From an uncultured Sphingomonadaceae bacterium (GTDB lineage Bacteria > Pseudomonadota > Alphaproteobacteria > Sphingomonadales > Sphingomonadaceae), in contig CAIQHF010000022.1 of the NCBI GenBank assembly GCA_903871605.1, positions 62,001-126,000 of the forward strand: DNA of 64,000 bases. The letters are read 5' to 3'. The notes beneath the pieces are model-generated. The model made no database searches. It was not told the DNA's origin and saw only the letters and a program-made list of their open reading frames with translations. Below, in pieces: positions 33,159 to 42,821 of the stretch; the stretch's first letter is position 1; the number at the start of each line of letters is the position of its first letter. Both the position numbers and the translations under genes were made by a program.

Positions 33159-33450
33159 GATCCCAAATAGCTCGCAAGGACGCGTACAGCCAGCAGAGGC
33201 AGATGTTGCAAAGTGCAGATTCAATAAGCTGAGAGCTTCTATGGCCTCCCTCCGATAATGTTTCGACTCTTCGTCGTTTATGTCTGCGAACCTGCAAATA
33301 TCACCATGTATTTATCCTGTCTCTTTTTGGGTCATGGCGCGAGTGAAGCGATCTCGTCACACATGAAAACAATCTTCATCAGGTGAATGGCGCTGCAGCC
33401 TGCGTTGGGTTAGAGTTAATGCCGCGCTAACCACGTACGGGAGCTTAAGC

Positions 33451-34377
33451 ATGGCCCAGTCGTCCATCGTTCACGATCCCGTGGCGGTTGAGCCTGCCGA
33501 CGCGCTGACGCCGCACATCGCGCTTCATCCCCAGTCGGGCGACCGGGGACGACTGTTCGATCTGGGACAGCTCGATTGTCGTCACGACGCGGAATTTCAC
33601 ACGCTGTGGACGTTCATGACGCCCAGCCAGCGCCCCAATTTCAACGAGTCGATGCTCCAGGATTTCGAGACCTGGCAGTCCGAGATCGTCCGCACGCTGG
33701 GCAGCCCCGAGATCGCGCTGCGCTATCTGGTGCTCGGCTCGCGCTTCCCCCGCGTGTTCAACTACGGCGGCGATCTCGAGCTGTTCACCAAGCATATTCT
33801 CGCCGGCGACCGCGCGGCGCTCGAAAGCTACGGCAAGGCCTGCGTCCGTATCCTCCACCGCAACATGCTGGGCCTCGGCCTGCCGCTGATCACGATTGCG
33901 CTGGTGCAGGGCGAGGCGCTCGGCGGAGGCTTCGAGTCGATCCTGTCGTTCGACGTCGTGATCGCGGAGCGCGATGCGCGTTTCGGCCTGCCTGAATCGA
34001 TGTTCGGCCTGTTTCCCGGAATGGGCGCGCACAGCTTCCTGTCGCGGCGGATCGGCAGCGCGCGCGCCGAGGAGATGATCCGGACCAGCCGCATCTATTC
34101 GGCCGAGGAGCTCCACGCGCTCGGCCTTGTCCACGTGCTGGCAGATCCCGGCAAGGGCGAGGAGGCGGCGAAGGACTATATCCGGCGCAACCATCGCTAT
34201 CATGCCGGCCAACTCGGCGCGCGGCGCGCGGCGCGACTGGTCGAGAATATCAGCCTTCAGGAGCTGGAGGATATCGTCGAGATCTGGGCGGATTCGGCGC
34301 TCGGGCTCAATCCCGGCCAGCTCAAGATGATGGGGCGGCTCGCCGGCGCCCAGACGCGGCTGTCGCTGGCCTCATGA
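33451..34377 (+). CDS. rpfF: DSF synthase RpfF-like crotonase (enoyl-CoA hydratase fold)
   Basis: VQGEALGGGFESILSFDVVIAERDARFGLPESMFGLFPGMGAHSFLSRRIG aligns with RpfF, keeping both catalytic Glu positions (ALGGGFE, GLPE). Confidence 0.85.
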   Translation: MAQSSIVHDPVAVEPADALTPHIALHPQSGDRGRLFDLGQLDCRHDAEFHTLWTFMTPSQRPNFNESMLQDFETWQSEIVRTLGSPEIALRYLVLGSRFPRVFNYGGDLELFTKHILAGDRAALESYGKACVRILHRNMLGLGLPLITIALVQGEALGGGFESILSFDVVIAERDARFGLPESMFGLFPGMGAHSFLSRRIGSARAEEMIRTSRIYSAEELHALGLVHVLADPGKGEEAAKDYIRRNHRYHAGQLGARRAARLVENISLQELEDIVEIWADSALGLNPGQLKMMGRLAGAQTRLSLAS

Positions 34378-36348
34378 GGCGTTGCGCGCGAGCCTGAGCA
34401 TCGGCGCGCGCTTCGCCGGCACCACCACGCCCTGATCGAGCAGAACGGCGAGCTCGGCTGCGGGAATCGGCATGCTCAGGAAGAAGCCCTGGACGCCGGC
34501 GCAGCCGAGTTCGCGCACCTGGTCGAGCTGGCTCGCGGTCTCGACACCCTCGGCGACGGTCTCGACCTCGAGCGTCCGCGCGAGGCTGACGACCGCATTG
34601 ACGATCGCGCGCGCGGTGCGGTTTTCTTCGATGTTGCGGACGAAACTGCTGTCAATCTTGATCTTGTCGAACGCATATTTGTGCAGATAGGCGAGGCTCG
34701 AATAGCCCGTGCCGAAATCGTCGAGGACAAGCCGCGCCCCGATCCGTCGCAGCGCCTTGAGCATCGTGTTCGATTGCTCGCTGTCGTCCATGAACACCGT
34801 TTCGGTGATCTCGAGCTCAAGCTGCTGCGCGGGAAGGCCCGAAGCGATGAGCGCGCTCATCACCGATTGCAGAAGGTCCGCGCGCTTGAGGAGCATCGGC
34901 GAGATGTTGACCGCGACGCGAATATCGTTGGGCCACGTCTTCGCGGCGCGGCAGGCCTCGGTCAATACCCAGGCGGTGATGTCGGCGATCTGGCCGGTCC
35001 GCTCGGCGAGCGGGATGAACTCGACCGGGCTGACCAATCCGCGCGTCGGGTGGTGCCACCGGATCAGCGCTTCGCAGCAGGTGACCTGCGACGACCCGAG
35101 ATTGAGGATCGGCTGATAGTAAAGTTCGAGCTCGTGGCGTTCGATCGCGAGCCGCAGGCTTTGCTCGGTCTCGCGCATCTGCATCAGCTTGTGTTGCATT
35201 GCGGGTTCGAACTCGCAGCTCGAATTCCGCCCCATCGCCTTGGCATGGTAGAGCGCCATGTCGGCATATTTGAGGAGTATCTCGGCGTCGAGCCCGGCAT
35301 GCGGCACGGTCACGATGCCGATCGACACCGACACGTGCAGCGACGCGCCGTCGATCAGCAGCGGCGTGTTGAACAGCCCGAGAATGCGGTCCGCCAGCGC
35401 CCTGGCCGCGCGCCGATCGACGCCGGCGGCAAGCAGCACGAACTCGTCGCCGCCAAAGCGCGCCAGGCAATCCTGCGTGCGCGCGACACTCTGCAGCCGC
35501 TCGGCGACGACCCGCAGCAGCTGGTCGCCCACGGGATGGCCGAGCGTGTCGTTGACCTCCTTGAAGCGGTCGAGATCGATCCACAGCAGGGACGCCGAGT
35601 CGGCACCGCCGCCGAGCTCGAGCAGCCGGTCGAGATTGCTCTTGAGCGCGAAGCGGTTGCGCAGGCCCGTGAGGCTGTCGATCTGCGCCAATCGTTCGAA
35701 GCGCTGCGCGAGCTGCGCCTGGCTGTGCGCGGCGGTCATCGCCTTGAGCACGACGCGGTAGGTCTGGAGCGTGATCTCGAGCATCGCCAGGATGAAGAGG
35801 ACATTGGCGAAGGCGAGCGTCCAGCAGGCGAGATTGCCCCCCTGTGCCAGCGCGATCGTCAGCGGCGCCGCCGCCAGCGACAGCTGACCGATCGCGATCG
35901 CGGGACGGCCCGCATTGCGCCCGGATATGCCCGCGGCATAGCCCGTCGTCGTCGTCGCAGCGAGCATATGGAGCTGGAAGTTGGGCTCGCGGGTGATCGT
36001 CAGATAGGTCATCAGCCCGAGCAGCGCCGCGAACGACCATGCACCGAATTCGTAGAAGCGCTCCCAGACGGCCGCGCGAGCGTTGCGCTCCTCCTCGTTG
36101 GTGTCGCGATATGCCATTGCAGCCGCGACGCGAACCGCGCCGACGAGGCTGATCGCAGCGCCCAGATAGATGAGCACGTGATCGTGCGACGACAGCCCGA
36201 TGATGGCCGAGATCATCGAGCCGGTCAGCGCGCCCGCGGCGAGCGACGACGGCGATGCGAACAGCGTGCCGACAAGCAGCTGCCGGACCTCGCGCGCAAC
36301 GCGCTGGTCGACATCGCGCAACCGCTGCCACCTTCCCAGCACCGCCAA
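34372..36348 (-). CDS. Membrane GGDEF-EAL cyclic-di-GMP protein
   Basis: Multi-TM N-terminus; RTQD-CLARF-GGDEF (I-site plus GGDEF intact); EALIRW and DDFGTGYSSL intact. Confidence 0.92.
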   Translation of the reverse strand: MAVLGRWQRLRDVDQRVAREVRQLLVGTLFASPSSLAAGALTGSMISAIIGLSSHDHVLIYLGAAISLVGAVRVAAAMAYRDTNEEERNARAAVWERFYEFGAWSFAALLGLMTYLTITREPNFQLHMLAATTTTGYAAGISGRNAGRPAIAIGQLSLAAAPLTIALAQGGNLACWTLAFANVLFILAMLEITLQTYRVVLKAMTAAHSQAQLAQRFERLAQIDSLTGLRNRFALKSNLDRLLELGGGADSASLLWIDLDRFKEVNDTLGHPVGDQLLRVVAERLQSVARTQDCLARFGGDEFVLLAAGVDRRAARALADRILGLFNTPLLIDGASLHVSVSIGIVTVPHAGLDAEILLKYADMALYHAKAMGRNSSCEFEPAMQHKLMQMRETEQSLRLAIERHELELYYQPILNLGSSQVTCCEALIRWHHPTRGLVSPVEFIPLAERTGQIADITAWVLTEACRAAKTWPNDIRVAVNISPMLLKRADLLQSVMSALIASGLPAQQLELEITETVFMDDSEQSNTMLKALRRIGARLVLDDFGTGYSSLAYLHKYAFDKIKIDSSFVRNIEENRTARAIVNAVVSLARTLEVETVAEGVETASQLDQVRELGCAGVQGFFLSMPIPAAELAVLLDQGVVVPAKRAPMLRLARNAS

Positions 36349-36411
36349 GCCTAGCTCCTCAGGCTGCCGCCAGACGGAATCGTTCCGCCGGGCCGGCCGC
36401 TCCTCGACTGT

Positions 36412-36576
36412 TCAGATGGCGATGAAGCGCAGCAGACCCGCAGCGTCGCCGATACCAGGCACCCGTGCATAGAGGCCGACGAATCGGGCCGCGTCGCGGG
36501 ACAGGGTGAGCGTCCAACGGCCACCGTCCGGACGGTCGACCACCAGAAGCAGGCGTTGCGTTTGGGTTGCGTTCAT
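36412..36576 (-). CDS. Putative 54-aa small protein
   Basis: Short in-frame ORF not on the track: MNATQTQRLLLVVDRPDGGRWTLTLSRDAARFVGLYARVPGIGDAAGLLRFIAI; co-directional with GGDEF-EAL gene. Confidence 0.35.
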   Translation of the reverse strand: MNATQTQRLLLVVDRPDGGRWTLTLSRDAARFVGLYARVPGIGDAAGLLRFIAI

Positions 36577-36741
36577 CGAGCTGAGCCAGTCTTGGAGACA
36601 AGCATCGGGGCTAGTCGAAAATACTTAACAGAACGTCACGCGCGCGCCGCGCGACGATTTCGTCGGGCTGAACAGGCCGCGCTCAGACGCCGCCCGGGCG
36701 CAACGAGGGCCTCCGGGTCGCTTGCGCCGTCGCGAGTCGGG

Positions 36742-37386
36742 CTAGGCAGGAACGGGCGCGACCAGTTCGGGCCGGAAGCGAACGGCCTCGTCGTCGAGTC
36801 GGCGGGCATCGCGCGCGCAGACATGGTCGAGCAACCGGTCGAGCACCTGCTGCCCCTCGCACCAGCGGCCGATCCCCGACGCGCTGTTGATATGGCCGAT
36901 CTCGCCGGCATCGCAGAAGGCGGCGAGCCAGTTGCCCGCCATCGCACGCGCCTTCGAGAAGTCGCACCAGGGATCGTCGCGACTGGCGACGACGACCGTC
37001 GGAAAGGGGAGGACACCCCGCGGCGACGGCGCGAAATCGGCGATGCGGCGATCGACGCTGACACGATCGAGATCCGGCGGCGCGACCAGCATCGCACCCG
37101 CAACCGGGCGCGCCGCCCCCTCGCCTGCCAGTGCCGCCCACCAGGCGACGAGGTGGCAGGACAGGCTGTGTGCCACCAACACCACGGGTCCCCGCGCCTC
37201 GGCGACCGCACGCTCGAGCCGCGCGATCCACATGTTGCGCGACGGCTGCGACCAGGAGCCGAGCCCGACGCGCTCGATATTGGGACGTTCCCGTTCCCAG
37301 ATCGACTGCCAATGATCGGCGCCGCTGCCGTCCAGCCCGGGCAGTGTCAGGCACAGCGGCGTCCGGCTCAGGCGATCCTGGAACAT
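36742..37386 (-). CDS. RBBP9/YdeN-family alpha/beta serine hydrolase
   Basis: LTLPGLDGSGADHWQSIWE; VVLVAHSLSCHLVAWW; SRDDPWCDFSKARAMA; GHINSASG. Confidence 0.8.
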   Translation of the reverse strand: MFQDRLSRTPLCLTLPGLDGSGADHWQSIWERERPNIERVGLGSWSQPSRNMWIARLERAVAEARGPVVLVAHSLSCHLVAWWAALAGEGAARPVAGAMLVAPPDLDRVSVDRRIADFAPSPRGVLPFPTVVVASRDDPWCDFSKARAMAGNWLAAFCDAGEIGHINSASGIGRWCEGQQVLDRLLDHVCARDARRLDDEAVRFRPELVAPVPA

Positions 37387-37511
37387 GGCAGGTCCTCTCG
37401 ATGAGACGACAAGATGGCGCCGATAATACCCTAGTGCAAATGTCGGCTATTCATACTGGCGCAATCTTTCGTCGCTCTGGCGACAAGCCACGATCGATTG
37501 CGACGAAGCGT

Positions 37512-37579
37512 TTTGCGAACGGTTCGCAAAGACCTTGACGCCCACACGGCTTCTCGCTTTATTGCGATCGGTTCGCAAC
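37512..37579. promoter_or_regulatory. Two 19-bp palindromic operator-like sites
   Basis: TTTGCGAACGGTTCGCAAA (37512-37530) and ATTGCGATCGGTTCGCAAC (37561-37579), 16/19 identical. Confidence 0.5.
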
Positions 37580-37594
37580 ACATGGGAGTTGCTG

Positions 37595-38041
37595 ATGTAC
37601 GATTTCATCGATCGGCCGGTTGCCTCGCTCTCGCCCGGGGGGCGCTTTCTTTTATGGGCGATGCGCGGCTGGATCCACGCGGCGAGTGCCGGGCATTGTC
37701 CCCCCGGCGCGCTGGCCCCCGCCTTCGCGCGCCATGCCGTGCTGCCCGCGCTTCCGCATCTCCATCTGCTGCTCGCCGCGCTGAACGAGCGGGCGACACG
37801 AAGAGTCGCGTTCGCGCCGCTCGCCTGTCGGCTGATCGGTGACGACGAGGCGGTGATGCTCCAGCTTTGCCGAGACGCGACCGACAATCCCATCCGTGCA
37901 CGCGCGACGCTGGCGCTGCTGCTCGACGCGGATGCGTTGGGCGCGGCCTATGTCGCGCTTCTCACGACCATCGCGCGGCTCGATGATGGACAGCTCAACA
38001 TCGTCGCACTCGCGCCGGATGACGTGTCGGGATCCCACTGA
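37595..38041 (+). CDS. Hypothetical protein
   Basis: ATG 37595 preceded by GGGAG at 6 nt; alternative start 37535 would place one palindrome inside the CDS. Confidence 0.5.
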   Translation: MYDFIDRPVASLSPGGRFLLWAMRGWIHAASAGHCPPGALAPAFARHAVLPALPHLHLLLAALNERATRRVAFAPLACRLIGDDEAVMLQLCRDATDNPIRARATLALLLDADALGAAYVALLTTIARLDDGQLNIVALAPDDVSGSH

Positions 38042-38132
38042 CCGCGGCCCGCCTCCCAGATCCACACCGCAATGGCGATGGCGGGCGCGGCGCGGCCTTC
38101 TCGCGCATCGTCTGACCCGCTAAGGGCGGGCC

Positions 38133-39656
38133 ATGACGCACGGCGCTCCCCTCTCCTTGTACAACAGCATGTCTCGCGCGATCGAGACGTTCGCCCCGAT
38201 CGATCCCAAGATGGTGCGGCTCTATTCGTGCGGCCCGACGGTCTATTCGACCGCGCACCTCGGCAACCTGCGCGCCTATGTGTTCACCGACACGCTGCGC
38301 CGCACGCTCAACTGGAAGGGCTGGCCGACCACCCATGTCATCAACATCACCGATGTCGGTCACCTGACCTCGGACGCCGATGCGGGCGACGACAAGATGG
38401 AGCTCGCTGCGGCGAAATCCGGCACCACCATCTGGGACGTCGCCGCGCGCTACACACGATTGTTCAAGGACGACCTCCGCGCACTCAACATCGTCGATCC
38501 CGCGATCTGGAGCGTCGCCACAGACCATATCCAGGACATGATCGCCTTCGCACAGGCGATCCAGGATGCGGGGGCGGCCTATGAGATCGACGGCGGGCTC
38601 TATTTCGACGTCAGCAAGGTGCCCGACTATGGCCGCCTCGCGCGCCATGGCGACGGGCCCGAGATCGGACGCATCGAGTCGGTGGCGGGAAAGCGCAACC
38701 CCGCCGACTTCGCGATCTGGCGACGCTCGGCCGGCGACGAGCAGCGCCAGATGGAGTGGCTCTCGCCCTGGGGCCCGGGGGCGCCGGGCTGGCATCTCGA
38801 ATGTTCGGTGATGAGCCTCAAATATCTGGGGCTCCAGTTCGACATCCACACCGGCGGGATCGATCACCGCGAGATTCACCATTGCAACGAGATCGCGCAG
38901 AACCAGGCGTTCACCGGTACCGCCGCGAGCGGCGCCAACATCTGGATGCACAATAATTTCCTGGTCGATCGGACCGGCAAGATGTCCAAGTCCAAGGGCG
39001 GCGTCGCGACGCTGGGGGCGCTGACCGCGCTCGGCGTCCATCCGCTCGGCTATCGGCTGCTGTGCCTGAGTGCGCATTATCGCTCCGAGCTCGAATTCTC
39101 GCTCGATGCGGTGGCGGCCTCGCTGACGCGGCTCAAGCGGCTGGTCATCGCACTCGCCGCGCTCAAGGCCGAGGCCGCGCTCGACGATGCCGCCCTTCGC
39201 CCGACGCGCGAAGCGGGCGCGAGCAAGGGCGCGCCGTTCGATTGGCAGCGCCACGCGCTCGAGCACGGCCTGTCCGAAGCGGCACGCGCCTTCGTCGCGC
39301 GGTTCGACGAAGTCATTTCCGCGGACCTGATGACACCGCAGGCGCTGCCGGTGCTCGAGGCGGTGATGGCCTCGCCGCTTGCCGCCGGTGAGAAGCTGCG
39401 GCTCGTCGCGAATTTCGATCTGGTGCTCGGTCTGGGGCTGCTCGATCTCGATCGCCGCGCGCTCTCGGTACGGCCCGAGGATGCGACGCTCGCCGATGCC
39501 GAGGTCGAGGCGCTGCTCGATCAGCGCCAGCAGGCCCGTGCCGCCAAGGATTTCGCCGCCGCCGATGGCGCGCGCGACCGGCTCAAGCTGGCCGGCGTCG
39601 ACATCATGGACGGTGACCCGCTGCGCTGGGAATGGCGCCCGCGCCTCGGCGATTAG
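38133..39656 (+). CDS. cysS: Cysteinyl-tRNA synthetase
   Basis: YSCGPTVYSTAHLGNLRAYVFTD; WHLECSVMS; KMSKSKGG. Confidence 0.95.
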   Translation: MTHGAPLSLYNSMSRAIETFAPIDPKMVRLYSCGPTVYSTAHLGNLRAYVFTDTLRRTLNWKGWPTTHVINITDVGHLTSDADAGDDKMELAAAKSGTTIWDVAARYTRLFKDDLRALNIVDPAIWSVATDHIQDMIAFAQAIQDAGAAYEIDGGLYFDVSKVPDYGRLARHGDGPEIGRIESVAGKRNPADFAIWRRSAGDEQRQMEWLSPWGPGAPGWHLECSVMSLKYLGLQFDIHTGGIDHREIHHCNEIAQNQAFTGTAASGANIWMHNNFLVDRTGKMSKSKGGVATLGALTALGVHPLGYRLLCLSAHYRSELEFSLDAVAASLTRLKRLVIALAALKAEAALDDAALRPTREAGASKGAPFDWQRHALEHGLSEAARAFVARFDEVISADLMTPQALPVLEAVMASPLAAGEKLRLVANFDLVLGLGLLDLDRRALSVRPEDATLADAEVEALLDQRQQARAAKDFAAADGARDRLKLAGVDIMDGDPLRWEWRPRLGD

Positions 39657-39729
39657 TCGCTCCAAAAAGGGCTGACTCCGCTCCAAAATCGAGTCATCCT
39701 CCACGCCATCGTCAGCGGGGGCGCGTGCG

Positions 39730-40913
39730 ATGGAGACGATCGGGGTAGGCCGTTCCGGGCCGCTCAGACTTCTGACTGTTGTCGGCACGCGGCCGGAGGC
39801 GATCAAGATCGCACCGATCGCACTGGAGGCGCAACGACGACCGGCTCTACAACACCGGACGCTCGCCTCGGGCCAGCAAGGCCCCCTGTTCGACGACGCG
39901 CTCGAAGGCTTCGGCCTCGCGCCCGAGCTTCGGCTTCCGGCCGTCCTTCACGACCGCGATCCCGACATCATGACCGAGCGGCTCGACGCGGCAATCCGAC
40001 CCGTTCTTGTCGCAGAACGGCCCGACATGGTCCTCGTCCAGGGCGATACGACATCGGCCTATGCGGGCGCGCGTGCCGCCCATGCGCTCGGCATTCCGAT
40101 CGGTCATGTCGAGGCGGGCCTGCGCTCGCACGACTGGGCGCAGCCATGGCCCGAAGAACGCAATCGCGTGATGATCGATCGACTGGCGACGCTGCTTTTC
40201 GCGCCGACCGCCGACGCCGAGGCTAATCTGGCAGCCGAGCACGATGTCGTGGTCGGCACCGTCGTCGTCACCGGCAACACCGGCATCGACGCGCTGCTCA
40301 CGATGCGCGCCAAGCTCCCCCCGTGCCACCGGCCGCGGACACCGCGCTGATCCTGCTCACCTGCCACCGCCGCGAAAATTTCGGGCCCGGCGTCGCGGCG
40401 GTGTGCGAGGCCGCGCTGCGACTCGCCGCGCGTGGCGACGTCACCATCCTCTGTCCGGTCCATTCGAACCCCCGGGTCGGCGACGTCGTCCGCGCGCGGC
40501 TGTCCGACCATCCCGCGATCGCGCTGACCGGCGCGCTGGCCTACCGCGAGACCGTGGCGGCGATGGCGACCGCCAGGCTGATCCTCACCGACAGCGGCGG
40601 CATTCAGGAGGAGGCACCCGCGCTCGGCACGCCGACGCTGGTGCTGCGCGACGTCACCGAGCGCCCCGAAGCGCTCGCCACCGGCAACCTCGCGCTCGTC
40701 GGCACCGATACCGATCGCATCGTCGCGGCCGCGACGCGGCTGCTCGACGATCCGATCGCGCATGCCGCGATGGCGTCCCCCGCATTCCCGTTCGGCACGG
40801 GCGATGCGGCGATCAAGATCCTCGATGCCATCGAACAATATTTCTCGTCGGGCCTCGACGACGTTCGTCCATTGCGTTCGGAGGCGCTTTGGATCAAGGA
40901 CGGCGCCCGATAA
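39730..40913 (+). pseudogene. wecB: UDP-N-acetylglucosamine 2-epimerase (non-hydrolysing), frameshifted
   Basis: 39730..40350 carries the N-terminal half (VVGTRPEAIKIAPI, GHVEAGLRS, PEERNR) and 40323..40913 the C-terminal half ([32 protein letters not shown]) in the -1 frame; junction at C6 run 40317-40322. Confidence 0.85.
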
Positions 40914-40924
40914 GGAGCACGCCG

Positions 40925-42295
40925 ATGGCCATATGGGCCCCCGAAAGCTGGCGCGGACACGAAGCCAGGCAGTTACCCGACTATCCCGATCCCGGTACGC
41001 TCGCTGCTGCCGAGGCGACGATCGCGCGCTTCCCGCCGCTGGTGTTCGCCGGCGAAACCCGCGCGCTGACCGCGGAGCTGGCCGAGGTCGCCGCCGGCAA
41101 GGCCTTCCTGCTCCAGGGCGGGGACTGCGCGGAAAGCTTCGCCGAATTCCATCCCAACAATATCCGCGACACCTTCCGCGTGCTGCTGCAGATGGCGGTG
41201 GTGCTCACCTACGCGTCGAAGCTGCCGGTGGTGAAGGTCGGGCGGATGGCGGGACAGTTCGCCAAGCCGCGTTCGGCGCCGATGGAAGAGATTGGCGGCA
41301 TCTCGTTGCCGAGCTACCGCGGCGACAACGTCAACGACATCGCGTTCAACGAGGCGAGCCGCAGGCCCGATCCCGAGCGGATGATACGCGGCTACAATCA
41401 GTCCGCAGCGACGCTCAACCTGCTGCGCGCCTTCGCATCGGGCGGCTATGCCAATCTGCTTCAGGTGCATCGCTGGATGCTCGACTTCATGGGCCGCAGC
41501 CCATGGGCCGAGCGCTATCAGGATGTGGCCAACCGAATCGGCGACGCGCTCGACTTCATGGCCGCCTGCGGTCTCGATCCCGAGACCGTGCCCCAGCTGC
41601 AGGGCACGCATTTCTATACCAGCCACGAGGCGTTGCTGCTTCCCTACGAGCAGGCGCTGACGCGGCAGGATTCGCTGACCGGCGACTGGTATGACTGCTC
41701 CGCGCACATGCTCTGGATCGGTGACCGCACGCGTTTCGAAGGCTCGGCGCATGTCGAGTTCATGCGCGGCATCGGCAACCCGATCGGCATCAAATGCGGG
41801 CCGAGCCTCGATCCCGACGGCCTGCTGCATCTGCTCGACACGCTCGATCCGCAGCGTCGTCCCGGCCGGATCACGCTGATCACGCGTTACGGCTTCGACA
41901 AGATCGAGAAGGGCCTTCCCGCGCTGGTCCGCGCGGTCAAGCGCGAGGGACGTCCGGTGGTGTGGTCGTGCGATCCGATGCACGGCAACGTCGTCAAGGC
42001 CGCCAACGGCTACAAGACGCGGCCGTTCGAGCGCATCCTCGCCGAGGTGCGCGGCTTCTTCGCGGTGCACCGCGCCGAGGGGACGCATGGCGGCGGCATC
42101 CATGTCGAGATGACCGGGCAGAACGTCACCGAATGCACCGGCGGCGCGGTCGCGATCACCGACGAGGGGCTGGCGGCGCGCTACCACACGCATTGCGATC
42201 CGCGTCTCAATGCCGGCCAGTCGCTCGAGCTCGCCTTCCTGCTTGCCGACATGGTCAACGAGGAAATGAAGGAACGCGAGCGCCGCGCGGCCTGA
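40925..42295 (+). CDS. Class II 3-deoxy-7-phosphoheptulonate synthase
   Basis: [64 protein letters not shown]. Confidence 0.95.
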   Translation: MAIWAPESWRGHEARQLPDYPDPGTLAAAEATIARFPPLVFAGETRALTAELAEVAAGKAFLLQGGDCAESFAEFHPNNIRDTFRVLLQMAVVLTYASKLPVVKVGRMAGQFAKPRSAPMEEIGGISLPSYRGDNVNDIAFNEASRRPDPERMIRGYNQSAATLNLLRAFASGGYANLLQVHRWMLDFMGRSPWAERYQDVANRIGDALDFMAACGLDPETVPQLQGTHFYTSHEALLLPYEQALTRQDSLTGDWYDCSAHMLWIGDRTRFEGSAHVEFMRGIGNPIGIKCGPSLDPDGLLHLLDTLDPQRRPGRITLITRYGFDKIEKGLPALVRAVKREGRPVVWSCDPMHGNVVKAANGYKTRPFERILAEVRGFFAVHRAEGTHGGGIHVEMTGQNVTECTGGAVAITDEGLAARYHTHCDPRLNAGQSLELAFLLADMVNEEMKERERRAA

Positions 42296-42308
42296 CACAT
42301 ATTGGCGG

Positions 42309-42336
42309 TTGACGGGGGGGCGTCTCGCCCATAGAG
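42309..42336 (+). promoter_or_regulatory. Candidate promoter of tRNA-Glu
   Basis: TTGACG, 16-nt spacer, ATAGAG just upstream of the tRNA. Confidence 0.4.
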
Positions 42337-42355
42337 AGCCCCCTCTCCCGCCGAC

Positions 42356-42431
42356 GGCCCCTTCGTCTAGCGGTCTAGGACGTCGCCCTCTCACGGCGAA
42401 AACACGGGTTCGATTCCCGTAGGGGTCACCA
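42356..42431 (+). tRNA. tRNA-Glu(CTC)
   Basis: GGCCCCT...AGGGGTC acceptor stem, anticodon loop CCCTCTCACGG (CTC), GGGTTCGATTCCC T-arm, encoded CCA. Confidence 0.93.
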
Positions 42432-42545
42432 GCAAAATCAATGACTTAGTCGAGATTTTGTCGTTCCGGGTGCGTATTTGTCTAATAATTGTCCAATAAG
42501 CTTCCTCGGATGTCTGCGGACATTCTCGGCTCGGACGGATACTGC

Positions 42546-42821
42546 TTAGTCGGGATCAGCCGGCACGATTCGGCGGGCTACGGCTTCCCGGAGGCTCGCA
42601 ACCAAGATCAGCGTGCATCGCCGATCTTTGGCGATCGTGATCTCGCCGGTGGCTATCAACTCATAGAGGCGTGATCGGCTGAATCCCGTCATCGCTGCAG
42701 CGGTGGGAATGCGGACACTGATTGGCTCGATACCGCTGCGATCGTTGACCAGATCGCCGTCTCGGGGTGACACGTAATTACTTTCTGGTCGACCGCGACC
42801 GAGCGAACGCGCGATCGCCAT
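42546..42821 (-). CDS. AlpA/MerR-like helix-turn-helix (excisionase-type) protein; start uncertain
   Basis: IPTAAAMTGFSRSRLYELIATGEITIAKDRRCTLILVASLREAVA. Confidence 0.65.
   Translation of the reverse strand: MAIARSLGRGRPESNYVSPRDGDLVNDRSGIEPISVRIPTAAAMTGFSRSRLYELIATGEITIAKDRRCTLILVASLREAVARRIVPADPD

Noticed and set aside
34681-36354. 557-aa plus-strand ORF
   Set aside because: Antisense of the GGDEF-EAL gene, Arg/Glu-rich shadow translation.
37995-39806. 603-aa minus-strand ORF
   Set aside because: Antisense shadow of cysS.
42489-42674. Short plus-strand ORF immediately after tRNA-Glu, considered as integrase remnant
   Set aside because: 61 aa without any tyrosine or serine recombinase motif; overlaps the AlpA-like gene on the opposite strand.
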